Positions 1 to 7,134 of a stretch of 8,209 nt of DNA are shown piece after piece (positions within the stretch are counted from its first letter, which is position 1; each line of letters starts with the position of its first letter). Origin of the DNA: an uncultured Desulfovibrio sp. (GTDB lineage Bacteria > Desulfobacterota > Desulfovibrionia > Desulfovibrionales > Desulfovibrionaceae). The notes below the pieces were generated by a model. The model did no database searches. It saw only the letters and a program-made list of their open reading frames with translations, and was not told where the DNA came from. The translations under genes were made by a program, and so were the position numbers. Where the stretch lies: NCBI GenBank assembly GCA_900547595.1, contig URHE01000081.1, positions 1 to 8,209 of the forward strand. The letters run 5' to 3'.

Positions 1-54
1 GCTTCGCGCCGCCTTCGGTCGCGTCACTGTGCAATTTTTGTCGGTCATGTACAT
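1..54 (-). CDS. 5' end of a divergent gene, product unknown (partial)
   Basis: The minus strand opens at an ATG (complement of 52-54) and stays open for 18 codons to the window edge, reading MYMTDKNCTVTRPKAARS. A strong Shine-Dalgarno, GGGAGGGAG (complement of 62-70), lies 7 nt upstream, which decides this start over a second in-frame ATG two codons later and over an out-of-frame ATG further upstream. The fragment is hydrophilic and basic, with no signal peptide or membrane segment. I do not recognise the family, and 18 residues are too few to assign one. The AT-rich stretch between this start and the plus-strand gene at 409 fits a divergent promoter region. The ribosome binding site and start codon lie inside an imperfect hairpin (28-81). 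The main doubt is that so short an open frame can occur by chance. Confidence 0.5.
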   Translation of the reverse strand, partial: MYMTDKNCTVTRPKAARS

Positions 55-81
55 GAGTACACTCCCTCCCAAAATCGCACA
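28..81. repeat. Imperfect 54-bp inverted repeat over the start of the minus-strand gene
   Basis: Positions 28-52 pair with 57-81 around a 4-nt loop (53-56) with no offset. By hand, 18 of 25 positions are Watson-Crick pairs. They include two 5-bp blocks in the outer arm (28-32/77-81 and 34-38/71-75) and a perfect 5-bp block at the tip (48-52/57-61). In the minus-strand transcript this would hold the Shine-Dalgarno (62-70) in the stem and the start codon at the loop, so it could affect translation. It might also be a dispersed intergenic palindrome. Neither role can be decided from one copy. Confidence 0.45.
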
Positions 82-95
82 TTTCCTTGCCGGCG

Positions 96-115
96 TAAAA
101 AATTCTTATTTTTTA
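96..115. repeat. Perfect 8-bp AT-rich inverted repeat
   Basis: Positions 96-103 (TAAAAAAT) and 108-115 (ATTTTTTA) are exact reverse complements around a 4-nt loop (TCTT). It sits in the most AT-rich part of the divergent intergenic region. The stem has no G-C pair, so it is not a convincing intrinsic terminator. It may be a protein-binding or DNA-bending site in the promoter region, or simply an A/T tract. Confidence 0.35.
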
Positions 116-182
116 GGATTCTTGCGGCGACAGCCCCCGCCCTTTTACTGGCAAACAAAAAAACATAGCGTACTTTGTCTTT

Positions 183-212
183 TTAATGAGGTCTGAGCTT
201 TTAGTGTCTAAT
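183..212 (+). promoter_or_regulatory. Candidate promoter for the CNNM/CBS gene
   Basis: The -10-like TCTAAT (207-212) has five of six consensus bases. The best upstream element is TTAATG (183-188), three of six, with an 18-nt spacer. Transcription would start near 219 and leave a leader of about 190 nt before the ATG at 409. Positions 240-408 of that leader are GC-rich. I see no recognised riboswitch class in them and no reading frame with a convincing ribosome binding site. Confidence 0.3.
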
Positions 213-229
213 TGTAAAAGCAGACACTA
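202..229. promoter_or_regulatory. Dyad operator candidate between divergent promoters
   Basis: TAGTGTCT (202-209) and AGACACTA (222-229) form a perfect 8-bp inverted repeat with a 12-nt spacer. The spacer region contains a plus-strand -10-like TCTAAT (207-212, five of six consensus matches) and a minus-strand -10-like TACAAT (complement of 211-216, five of six). The dyad therefore brackets two back-to-back -10 candidates, a layout expected for a shared operator of divergent genes. The -35 matches are poor on both sides, so the promoters are tentative. The regulator is unknown, and no regulator gene is visible unless the truncated minus-strand gene is one. Confidence 0.4.
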
Positions 230-408
230 CAAAATCCGCAAGGATATTGCGGCGGCGTAGCTGCCGAGAGAGAGCGAAAAACCATGCTTTTCGGCGGCCG
301 CCCCCGCGCGATGGCCGCGCCCATTGCCAAATTTCCGCTGCCGGGCTATGCTGGGAGGGACTGGGCCGTACCCTGCCGGGGCGGCGAACCACTTGCCGGG
401 ATGCCTTC

Positions 409-1458
409 ATGCTCACGCTCATCGTGGCCGTCGGAGTGGCCGTTTTCGTTTCCTTTTTCTGTTCCCTTGCCGAAGCCGCGCTCTATGCGGTGCCGTGGTC
501 GGCCATCGAACGCCTGCGCAGCGAGGGCAAATCCTCCGGCGAGCTCCTCTACGCCATGCGCAGTGATGTGGAGGGCCCCATCGCGGCCATCCTCACGCTC
601 AATACCGTGGCCAACACGGCCGGGTCGGCCATTGCCGGCGCGGCGTTTCTCGCGGTGTTCGGGCCGTCGCAGATGGCGCTCTTTGCCGTGGCGTTCACCA
701 TCATCATCCTGGCCTTCGGCGAGATCATGCCCAAGACGCTCGGCGTGGCCTACGCCGCGCCCGTGGCCGCCATGCTGGCGCGGCCCATCATGCTCATGGT
801 CAGGGTGCTTTCCCCCCTGCTCTGGCTCACCGGGCTCATGACGCGCCTGTTTTCGTCAAAATCCGGCAAGCCGGAAATTTCCGAGGATGACATCCGGGCC
901 ATGACCAGCCTTTCGCGCAAGGCGGGCCGCATCCAGCCCTATGAGGAGCATTTCGTCCGCAATGTGCTCTCCCTTGACCAGAAGCGCGTCCACGAGATCA
1001 TGACCCCGCGCACCGTGGTCTTTTCCCTGCCGGACGACCTTACCGTGGCCGACGCCTACAAGGACCCGCGCATCTGGCATTTCAGCCGCATCCCCGTCTA
1101 TGGCGAGGACAACGAGGACCTCGTGGGCCTGGTGGAACGCCGCACCCTTGGCCGCTGTTACGCCGAGGACAAGGTGGATGTGCCCCTTTCGTCCATCATG
1201 CGGCCCCTGCATTTCGTGCAGGAAAGCCAGACCCTGGACGTCCTCCTGCGCGAGCTTCTGGGCGCGCGCGTCCATCTTTTCGCCGTGCTCGACGAATATG
1301 GCGGCCTGGCGGGCGTGGTTTCCCTGGAAGATGTGCTGGAAGAGATACTCGGCAGCGAGATCATGGACGAAAGCGACAATGTGGCCGATTTGCGCGCCCT
1401 GGCGCGGGAGCGGCGCAAGGCGCTCACCCGCCGGAGCGGCCCCGCGGCCGGGCAGTGA
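409..1458 (+). CDS. CNNM (DUF21)/CBS-domain membrane protein, HlyC/CorC-like but lacking the CorC domain
   Basis: 349 residues. Residues 1-150 are a CNNM/DUF21 transmembrane domain. It shows the early S-x-x-E-x-A pattern (Glu22) and GEIMPK at 104-109 after a hydrophobic helix. A cytosolic CBS pair follows, introduced by HEIMTPR at 195-201. The second CBS motif ends in a DEYGGLAGVVSLEDVLEEI stretch. The protein then stops after a short basic tail (RALARERRKALTRR), so the C-terminal CorC_HlyC domain is absent. Relatives (CorC/YfjD/CNNM) are linked to divalent cation transport, mainly Mg or Co. Transport and substrate are not shown here. The ATG at 409 is preferred because the hydrophobic helix starts there and GGGA (398-401) lies 7 nt upstream. 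The frame continues upstream to 247, but that part is Arg/Pro-rich and unlike the family. The next gene, ccmE, has its own promoter candidate. Confidence 0.88.
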   Translation: MLTLIVAVGVAVFVSFFCSLAEAALYAVPWSAIERLRSEGKSSGELLYAMRSDVEGPIAAILTLNTVANTAGSAIAGAAFLAVFGPSQMALFAVAFTIIILAFGEIMPKTLGVAYAAPVAAMLARPIMLMVRVLSPLLWLTGLMTRLFSSKSGKPEISEDDIRAMTSLSRKAGRIQPYEEHFVRNVLSLDQKRVHEIMTPRTVVFSLPDDLTVADAYKDPRIWHFSRIPVYGEDNEDLVGLVERRTLGRCYAEDKVDVPLSSIMRPLHFVQESQTLDVLLRELLGARVHLFAVLDEYGGLAGVVSLEDVLEEILGSEIMDESDNVADLRALARERRKALTRRSGPAAGQ

Positions 1459-1479
1459 GCGGCGGCGCGGTCTTCCTGG

Positions 1480-1504
1480 GCTGACAGGAATGATTCTTGT
1501 CAGC
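1480..1504. repeat. Strong 11-bp hairpin just upstream of the ccm promoter
   Basis: Positions 1480-1490 (GCTGACAGGAA) pair with 1494-1504 (TTCTTGTCAGC) around a 3-nt loop, with one G-T pair and no other mismatch. It lies 21 nt after the CNNM stop. No T-run follows on either strand, so it is not a classical intrinsic terminator. Its right arm contains the TTGTCA taken as the -35 element of the ccm promoter. It could be an operator, a 3'-end stabilising hairpin of the upstream mRNA, or both. Confidence 0.55.
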
Positions 1505-1525
1505 GGCGGGAAAATCCGCTAGACT
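1497..1525 (+). promoter_or_regulatory. Candidate sigma70 promoter of the ccm operon
   Basis: TTGTCA (1497-1502, five of six to TTGACA) and TAGACT (1520-1525, four of six to TATAAT) are separated by exactly 17 nt. This is the best promoter match I found in the window. Transcription would start near 1532, giving a leader of about 70 nt before ccmE. The -35 element overlaps the right arm of the 1480-1504 hairpin, so a protein bound to that dyad would block the polymerase. A small inverted repeat (GCGG/CCGC, 1506-1509/1516-1519) lies in the spacer. Confidence 0.55.
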
Positions 1526-1601
1526 GCTGCCTCCCGGAAGATATGCAACAGTGGCGGGAGCCTCTCCCCGGCGGGCGGTTCCGGACGCCAGAGGAGCACG
1601 C

Positions 1602-2015
1602 ATGGCGCGCAAGAATTCCACACCCCTGTATGTGGCCGCCTTTCTCCTGTTTCTGGGCGGGGTCGGATTTCTCGCCTATACCGGTTTTTCGGAAAACAGC
1701 GTGTATTTCCTCAATGTGGCCGAGGCGCGCGCCGCGACCATGGACAGGCTTGCGGCGGCGCGCATCTTCGGCACTGTGGCGCCGGCGGGCATTGAAAAGC
1801 CGGCTGATGCCATGGGCGTGACCTTTCGCCTCGAGGACAAGGACAACGCGGCGGAGACCCTGCTCGTCGACTATCGCGGGGTCGTGCCGGACGCGTTCAA
1901 GCCGGGAGCCGAGGTCATCGTCGAGGGCGGCATGGGCGCGGACGGGCGTTTTTCCGCCAAAGTGCTCATGACCAAGTGCCCCTCCAAATATCAGAAGGAA
2001 AATCGCGCGGGCTGA
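1602..2015 (+). CDS. ccmE: Heme chaperone CcmE, Cys-type (CxxxY)
   Basis: 137 residues. CcmE is the periplasmic heme chaperone: it receives heme from CcmC, is released by CcmAB and hands heme to CcmF. Residues 8-28 form the single N-terminal membrane anchor. The NSVYFLNVAEA stretch (32-42) is the usual segment just after it. Residues 53-124 match the OB-fold beta-barrel, with RIFGTV, VTFRLED and VDYRGVVPDAFKPG as family landmarks. The heme-attachment motif is C126-P-S-K-Y130 (Cys codon TGC at 1977-1979), where most bacteria have HxxxY. The CxxxY form is known from Desulfovibrio and some archaea, and in Desulfovibrio the Cys binds heme covalently. GAGGAG (1591-1596) sits 5 nt before the ATG. 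It is the first gene of the cluster, and 170 nt separate it from ccmF. Confidence 0.95.
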   Translation: MARKNSTPLYVAAFLLFLGGVGFLAYTGFSENSVYFLNVAEARAATMDRLAAARIFGTVAPAGIEKPADAMGVTFRLEDKDNAAETLLVDYRGVVPDAFKPGAEVIVEGGMGADGRFSAKVLMTKCPSKYQKENRAG

Positions 2016-2185
2016 GCCCGGGGCCGTTTCCGCGCGGGGCGCTTCCGCGCTCCGGTTTCGGCGGTCTTGCGGCGTGGGGGCCGCGTGTTCCCGGCCGTTG
2101 CGGTGCGGGCCGTCCGGGATGGGCGCGGGCCGCGCCGGTTCGGCCCCCCGGCCGCCCCGGCAATCCTCCCAGTCAAGGAATATCC
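2016..2185 (+). other. 170-nt GC-rich gap between ccmE and ccmF with two stem candidates
   Basis: The other core ccm genes overlap or lie within 20 nt of each other, so this gap stands out. It can form a 6-bp all-GC stem 2032-2037/2045-2050 with a 7-nt loop, soon after the ccmE stop, and a second stem GGGCCG/CGGCCC 2127-2132/2141-2146 with an 8-nt loop. Neither is followed by a T-run. I see no convincing small gene and no good promoter. The stems may cut transcription or stabilise the ccmE message, but in such GC-rich DNA they could also be chance. Confidence 0.35.
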
Positions 2186-4130
<1,945 letters not shown>

Positions 4131-4138
<8 letters not shown>

Positions 4139-4814
4139 GCTTGTCCTTGAGCGCGTGGGCAAGCGCTACGGCCCTGCCCAGGTGCTCAGGAATGTGGACT
4201 GCGCCCTCACGCGCGGCGTCGTCACACTGGTGACCGGCGGCAACGGCGCGGGCAAGAGCACGCTGCTCAAGATCATGGCCGGGCTTTCCCGGCCAAGTTC
4301 GGGCCGCGTCCTCCTGCGCCCGGAAAGCGGCGCCCCCGGCCCCGAACCGCGCCTCGGCTATGTGGGCCACGCCACGTTTCTCTATCCGGACCTGACCGCT
4401 CTGGAAAATCTCGCCTTCTGGCGCACGGCGCACCAGCTGCGGCTGGAGCGGGACGCGCTTTTGGCCCTGCTGGAGCGGGTGGGCCTTGCGGACCACGCCC
4501 ATGAGCGCGCGCGCGTCTTTTCGCGCGGCATGGCGCAGCGGCTCAATCTGGCCCGGGTGCTCATGCTTGCGCCCGACATCCTGCTTCTGGACGAGCCCGC
4601 CACCGGACTGGACGCGCCGTCGCGCGGCCTTTTGCGCCGGGAGATCGCCGCCGCGCGGGAGCGCGGGGCCTGCGTGGCCCTTGTCAGCCATGATCTTGCC
4701 GGGGACGCCCCCCTGGCGGACCGCGTGCTGGCCCTCGCGCGGGGCGCCGTGACCTACGATGGTCCGGCGGCGGCGTTTTTTGCCCCGGAAGGAGCGCGCG
4801 CATGCTGCGCCTGA
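4131..4814 (+). CDS. ccmA: Heme exporter ATP-binding protein CcmA
   Basis: 227 residues. CcmA is the cytosolic ATPase of the CcmAB complex, whose ATP hydrolysis releases heme-loaded CcmE from CcmC/D. Motifs in order: Walker A GGNGAGKST (36-44); the CcmA-type LGYVGH segment with His80 near the usual Q-loop place; LTALENLAFW (88-97), characteristic of CcmA; signature FSRGMAQRLNLAR (130-142), with FSRG where many ABC proteins have LSGG; Walker B ILLLDEPATGLD (150-161); and H-loop VSHD (185-188). The catalytic Glu155 is present. The ATG lies inside the ccmF stop region and is preceded by GAGGGAGAGG. Its last 13 nt overlap ccmB, and the final residues RACCA are an effect of that overlap rather than a known motif. 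Confidence 0.96.
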
Positions 4815-5479
4815 GCCTGGCCATTGCCCGCAAGGACCTCGCGCTTTCGCTCGCGCGCGGCAACGGGCTCGTGCAGGCGCTCCTGCTCGGCCTGCTCCTG
4901 CTCTTTGTATTCAGCCTCGCGCAGGCGCCCGGCGAACGGGTGGGTCCCCAGGCCGCCGCCGCCATGTTCTGGCTGAGTTCCGCCTTTTCCCAGGTGCTCA
5001 TTTTCAACCGGCTCTATGATCTGGAAGAGGTCAACGCCGCGCGTCTCGGCCTTGCGCTCTGCCCCGCGGCCATCCAGGGGGTCTGGCTCGGCAAGATGCT
5101 GGCCGGGCTTGCGCTCCTTTTGCTGGCGCAGGCGGTCTTTCTGCCCGCGGCCATGATTTTTCTCGGTCAGAGTCTGGCGGCGCAGCCGCTGGCGGGACCG
5201 GCCACCCTGATGCTGGTGGATGTGGGCATGTGCGCCCTGGGCTCGCTGCTGGGCGCGCTCGCGCAGGGCCAGTCCGGGCGGGAGTCGCTTTTGGGGGTCA
5301 TTCTCTTTCCGCTGCTGACGCCCCTCCTGCTGGCGGGCATCGGTGTGGGCGCGCAGTGCCTGGGCGCGGCGGCGCCGGACGGCCCGCGCGCCTGGCTCAG
5401 CCTTGCGGCGGCGTTCGACGCGGTCTTTCTGGGCGCCGGGCTTGCGCTGTTCGGCTTCATCTATCCGGGAGAGGACTAA
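4802..5479 (+). CDS. ccmB: Heme exporter membrane protein CcmB
   Basis: 225 residues, the usual CcmB size, and mostly hydrophobic with about six membrane helices. CcmB is the membrane partner of CcmA and acts in releasing holo-CcmE. The N-terminus LSLAIARKDLALSLARGNGL is the amphipathic start typical of the family. It is followed by a first helix (about 23-41), then FNRLYDLE at 68-75, which matches the conserved NR-x-(F/Y) loop after helix 2. Later helices lie around 97-120, 131-155, 160-183 and 198-220. GGAAGGAG (4787-4794) is 7 nt before the ATG, inside the ccmA coding region. The TAA stop is directly followed by the ccmC ATG. The protein is strongly Leu/Ala-rich and its sequence is less conserved than its neighbours, so the call rests partly on order and size. 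Confidence 0.92.
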   Translation: MLRLSLAIARKDLALSLARGNGLVQALLLGLLLLFVFSLAQAPGERVGPQAAAAMFWLSSAFSQVLIFNRLYDLEEVNAARLGLALCPAAIQGVWLGKMLAGLALLLLAQAVFLPAAMIFLGQSLAAQPLAGPATLMLVDVGMCALGSLLGALAQGQSGRESLLGVILFPLLTPLLLAGIGVGAQCLGAAAPDGPRAWLSLAAAFDAVFLGAGLALFGFIYPGED

Positions 5480-6148
5480 ATGCCCCAGTTGCTCGCCATT
5501 GCCGGCGGTGTGGCCCTGGCGGCCTGCCAGTGGCTCATCTACCTGTACGCGCCGGAGGAAGCCACGCTCGGCCTGATGCAGAAGGTATTCTATGTCCATC
5601 TGCCGCTGGCGTGGTGGGCGCTGTTCAGCTTTTTCCTCGTATTTCTCGGTTCCATCGCCGTGCTCGCGCGCCGCAGCGCCGCCGCGGACCGGCTGTGCGC
5701 CGCCGCCGCCGAGGCGGGGGTGCTCTTCAGCGGTCTGGCCCTCGCCACGGGCATGATCTGGGCGCGCAAGTCCTGGGGAGTCTGGTGGACCTGGGACCCG
5801 CGCCTGAGCACGACACTTGTCATGTGGTTCGTCTATGCGGCCTACCTGCTGCTGCGCGGGCTGGACATGGCCCCGGAGCGGCGGCGTCTCGTCTGCGCCG
5901 TGGTGGGCGTGGCCGCCTTTCTGGACGTGCCGCTGGTCTTTGTTTCGGCGCGCATCTGGCGTTCCATCCATCCGGCGGTCTTTGCTTCCAGGGGCGGCGG
6001 CCTTGAGCCGGAGATGAAGCTTGCGGCCACAGCCTGCGTGCTTGCCCTGGGGCTCTTCTGGGCCGGGCTTGTGTGGCTGCGCAAACGCCAGCTGGACCTG
6101 GCGGCGCGGCTGGAGGCTGCTGCCGGCGATGACGGCGACACCTGCTGA
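5480..6148 (+). CDS. ccmC: Heme handling protein CcmC
   Basis: 222 residues. CcmC is a six-helix membrane protein that binds heme at its WWD domain and loads it onto CcmE. The WWD motif WGVWWTWDPRLST lies at 99-111. The two flanking heme-ligand histidines are His40 (KVFYVHLPLAWW) and His164 (RSIHPAVF). The segment VPLVFVSARIWRSIHP before the second His is typical of CcmC rather than CcmF or CcsA. The ATG follows the ccmB TAA with no gap, and GGGAGAGGA (5468-5475) provides the ribosome binding site, so the two genes are probably translationally coupled. The C-terminal tail after the last helix is charged (QLDLAARLEAAAGDDGD). Nothing conserved appears to be missing. This pathway uses a Cys-type CcmE, so the CcmC-CcmE contact may differ from the E. 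coli one. Confidence 0.96.
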   Translation: MPQLLAIAGGVALAACQWLIYLYAPEEATLGLMQKVFYVHLPLAWWALFSFFLVFLGSIAVLARRSAAADRLCAAAAEAGVLFSGLALATGMIWARKSWGVWWTWDPRLSTTLVMWFVYAAYLLLRGLDMAPERRRLVCAVVGVAAFLDVPLVFVSARIWRSIHPAVFASRGGGLEPEMKLAATACVLALGLFWAGLVWLRKRQLDLAARLEAAAGDDGDTC

Positions 6149-6168
6149 CGGTTTTGCGGAGGAAATAC

Positions 6169-6306
6169 ATGGATACCATCGTCTGGCTCATGGCGGCCAA
6201 TGTCGTGGTCTGGCTCGGGTTCGGGGCCTATCTTGCCTTCATGGGCAGCCGGCAGCGCGGGCTTGCCGCCCGCCTTGCCCAATGGGAGCGCGCCCGCCGT
6301 GGCTAG
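6169..6306 (+). CDS. ccmD: Small membrane protein CcmD
   Basis: A 45-codon gene reading MDTIVWLMAANVVVWLGFGA, then YLAFMGSRQRGLAARLAQWE and RARRG. CcmD is a small single-helix protein that helps CcmC form and release holo-CcmE. The features expected of CcmD are all visible: a short N-terminus, one helix (about residues 4-25) ending in a conserved Gly-x-Tyr region, then a basic amphipathic cytosolic tail. A near-perfect Shine-Dalgarno GGAGGA (6158-6163) lies 5 nt before the ATG. The gene sits 20 nt after ccmC, the normal place for ccmD. Its stop overlaps the GTG start of the next gene by 8 nt. It is shorter than E. coli CcmD (69 residues). CcmD sequences are poorly conserved, so position and topology carry most of the weight. 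Confidence 0.85.
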   Translation: MDTIVWLMAANVVVWLGFGAYLAFMGSRQRGLAARLAQWERARRG

Positions 6307-6997
6307 GGACAGTGCGCTCACAGGTCGCGCCCGGGTCCTGGTGATCGCGCTCGGGCTGGGGCTGGCGGCCATGCTCGTGGCGTCGCTGGCGGAACGCTTC
6401 ACCTCGCCCGGCCTCACGGTGCGGCATTTTGCCGCGCAGACGACCGGTACCGGGCAAACGCCGCCCGACAGCCCGGACGAAGTGGGACGCCTCATGCAGG
6501 AAGTGGCCAGGGACCCCGGCAACAAGGCCGCTCTGGTGCAGATCGCGGAACGGCTCATGACCATGGGCAGCTGGGACGGGGCCGAGAGTTTTGCCACGCG
6601 CGCCCTTGCGCTGGACCCGCAGGACGCGCGCACGCGGTATTTGCTGGGCGTCATCCGGCACAATCAGGGCAAGCACGCCGAGGCCGCGAAACTCCTCGAA
6701 GAGGCGCTCCGCACGCAGGAAAGCGCGCCCATGCGCTACAGCCTTGGGGTGCTCTATCTCCATTATCTCAATGAACCCGCCCGGGGGGTGGAGCAGCTGA
6801 GCATGGCGCTGCATGACCCGGATGCGGACGAGAGCCTGCGGCAAAGCATCCGCGCGGAGCTGGAAAAGGCCCCGTTGCCCGGGGACGGGGGGAAACGCGC
6901 GGATGAGCGCGATACGGCGAAAACGGCGCGGGAACGGAAAGCCGCTCCGGAAGGCGGCGCTGGGGGGCGCTCCGGCGGCAAAGCGGACAGGCGCTGA
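6299..6997 (+). CDS. Membrane-anchored TPR protein, CcmI/NrfG-like, first of two
   Basis: 232 residues from a GTG start. Residues 13-31 form one membrane helix after a short basic N-terminus, so the rest should be periplasmic. Residues 60-190 are helical TPR-type repeats, with clear units around 77-107 (ALVQIAERLM...AESFATRALALDP) and 111-139 (RTRYLLGVIRHNQGKHAEAAKLLEEAL), and a third degenerate unit from 145. The last 40 residues are a charged, Gly/Lys/Arg-rich tail (193-232). Periplasmic TPR domains of CcmI and NrfG bind apocytochrome C-termini in other System I pathways, and the operon position supports a similar job here. That role is inferred. The GTG at 6299 is chosen because it overlaps the ccmD stop by 8 nt, has GGGAG (6284-6288) upstream and starts just before the helix. 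The frame stays open further upstream, but that stretch lies inside ccmD. Confidence 0.83.
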   Translation: MARDSALTGRARVLVIALGLGLAAMLVASLAERFTSPGLTVRHFAAQTTGTGQTPPDSPDEVGRLMQEVARDPGNKAALVQIAERLMTMGSWDGAESFATRALALDPQDARTRYLLGVIRHNQGKHAEAAKLLEEALRTQESAPMRYSLGVLYLHYLNEPARGVEQLSMALHDPDADESLRQSIRAELEKAPLPGDGGKRADERDTAKTARERKAAPEGGAGGRSGGKADRR

Positions 6998-7018
6998 AAA
7001 GGCGCCTTGCCTCTTTTT
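6989..7018 (+). terminator. Possible intrinsic terminator after the first TPR gene
   Basis: AGGCGC (6989-6994) pairs exactly with GCGCCT (7002-7007) around a 7-nt loop that contains the stop codon. Seven bases later comes a run of five T (7014-7018). The stem is short and the T-run is separated from it by TGCCTC, so termination may be partial. A weak promoter-like pair follows: TTGCCT (7007-7012) and TAGAGA (7030-7035), 17 nt apart. It could serve the second TPR gene. Confidence 0.4.
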
Positions 7019-7134
7019 CCCTCCGGTTGTAGAGATGGGGGGAGAACCGTGCCCCGGAGCCGTGCCTGGCGCCGGGCAGCGGGGCCGCGTCGCGGAGCAT
7101 GTGGCCCGGCGGGGCGCGCCGGAGCGAGGTGGAG

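Noticed and set aside
247..408. 54-codon N-terminal extension of the CNNM protein
   Set aside because: The stretch is Arg/Pro/Cys-rich and does not resemble CNNM N-termini. The membrane helix starts right at the ATG at 409, which has a nearby GGGA.
284..841. 185-codon frame starting at ATG 284 on the plus strand
   Set aside because: Ser/Arg/Pro-rich shadow of the CNNM gene in another frame, with no ribosome binding site and no domain.
1480..1504. Hairpin taken as an intrinsic terminator of the CNNM gene
   Set aside because: The stem is strong but no T-run follows on either strand, and its right arm supplies a good -35 element. I kept it as a hairpin, not as a terminator.
1976..2185. 70-codon N-terminal extension of CcmF overlapping ccmE
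   Set aside because: The translation is Gly/Pro/Arg-rich filler. The ATG at 2186 has AAGGAA 5 nt upstream, and using it places His173 at the same number as in E. coli CcmF.
4754..5971. 405-codon open frame on the minus strand opposite ccmB and ccmC
   Set aside because: Low-complexity, highly charged translation with no motif. It lies entirely opposite two well-supported genes.
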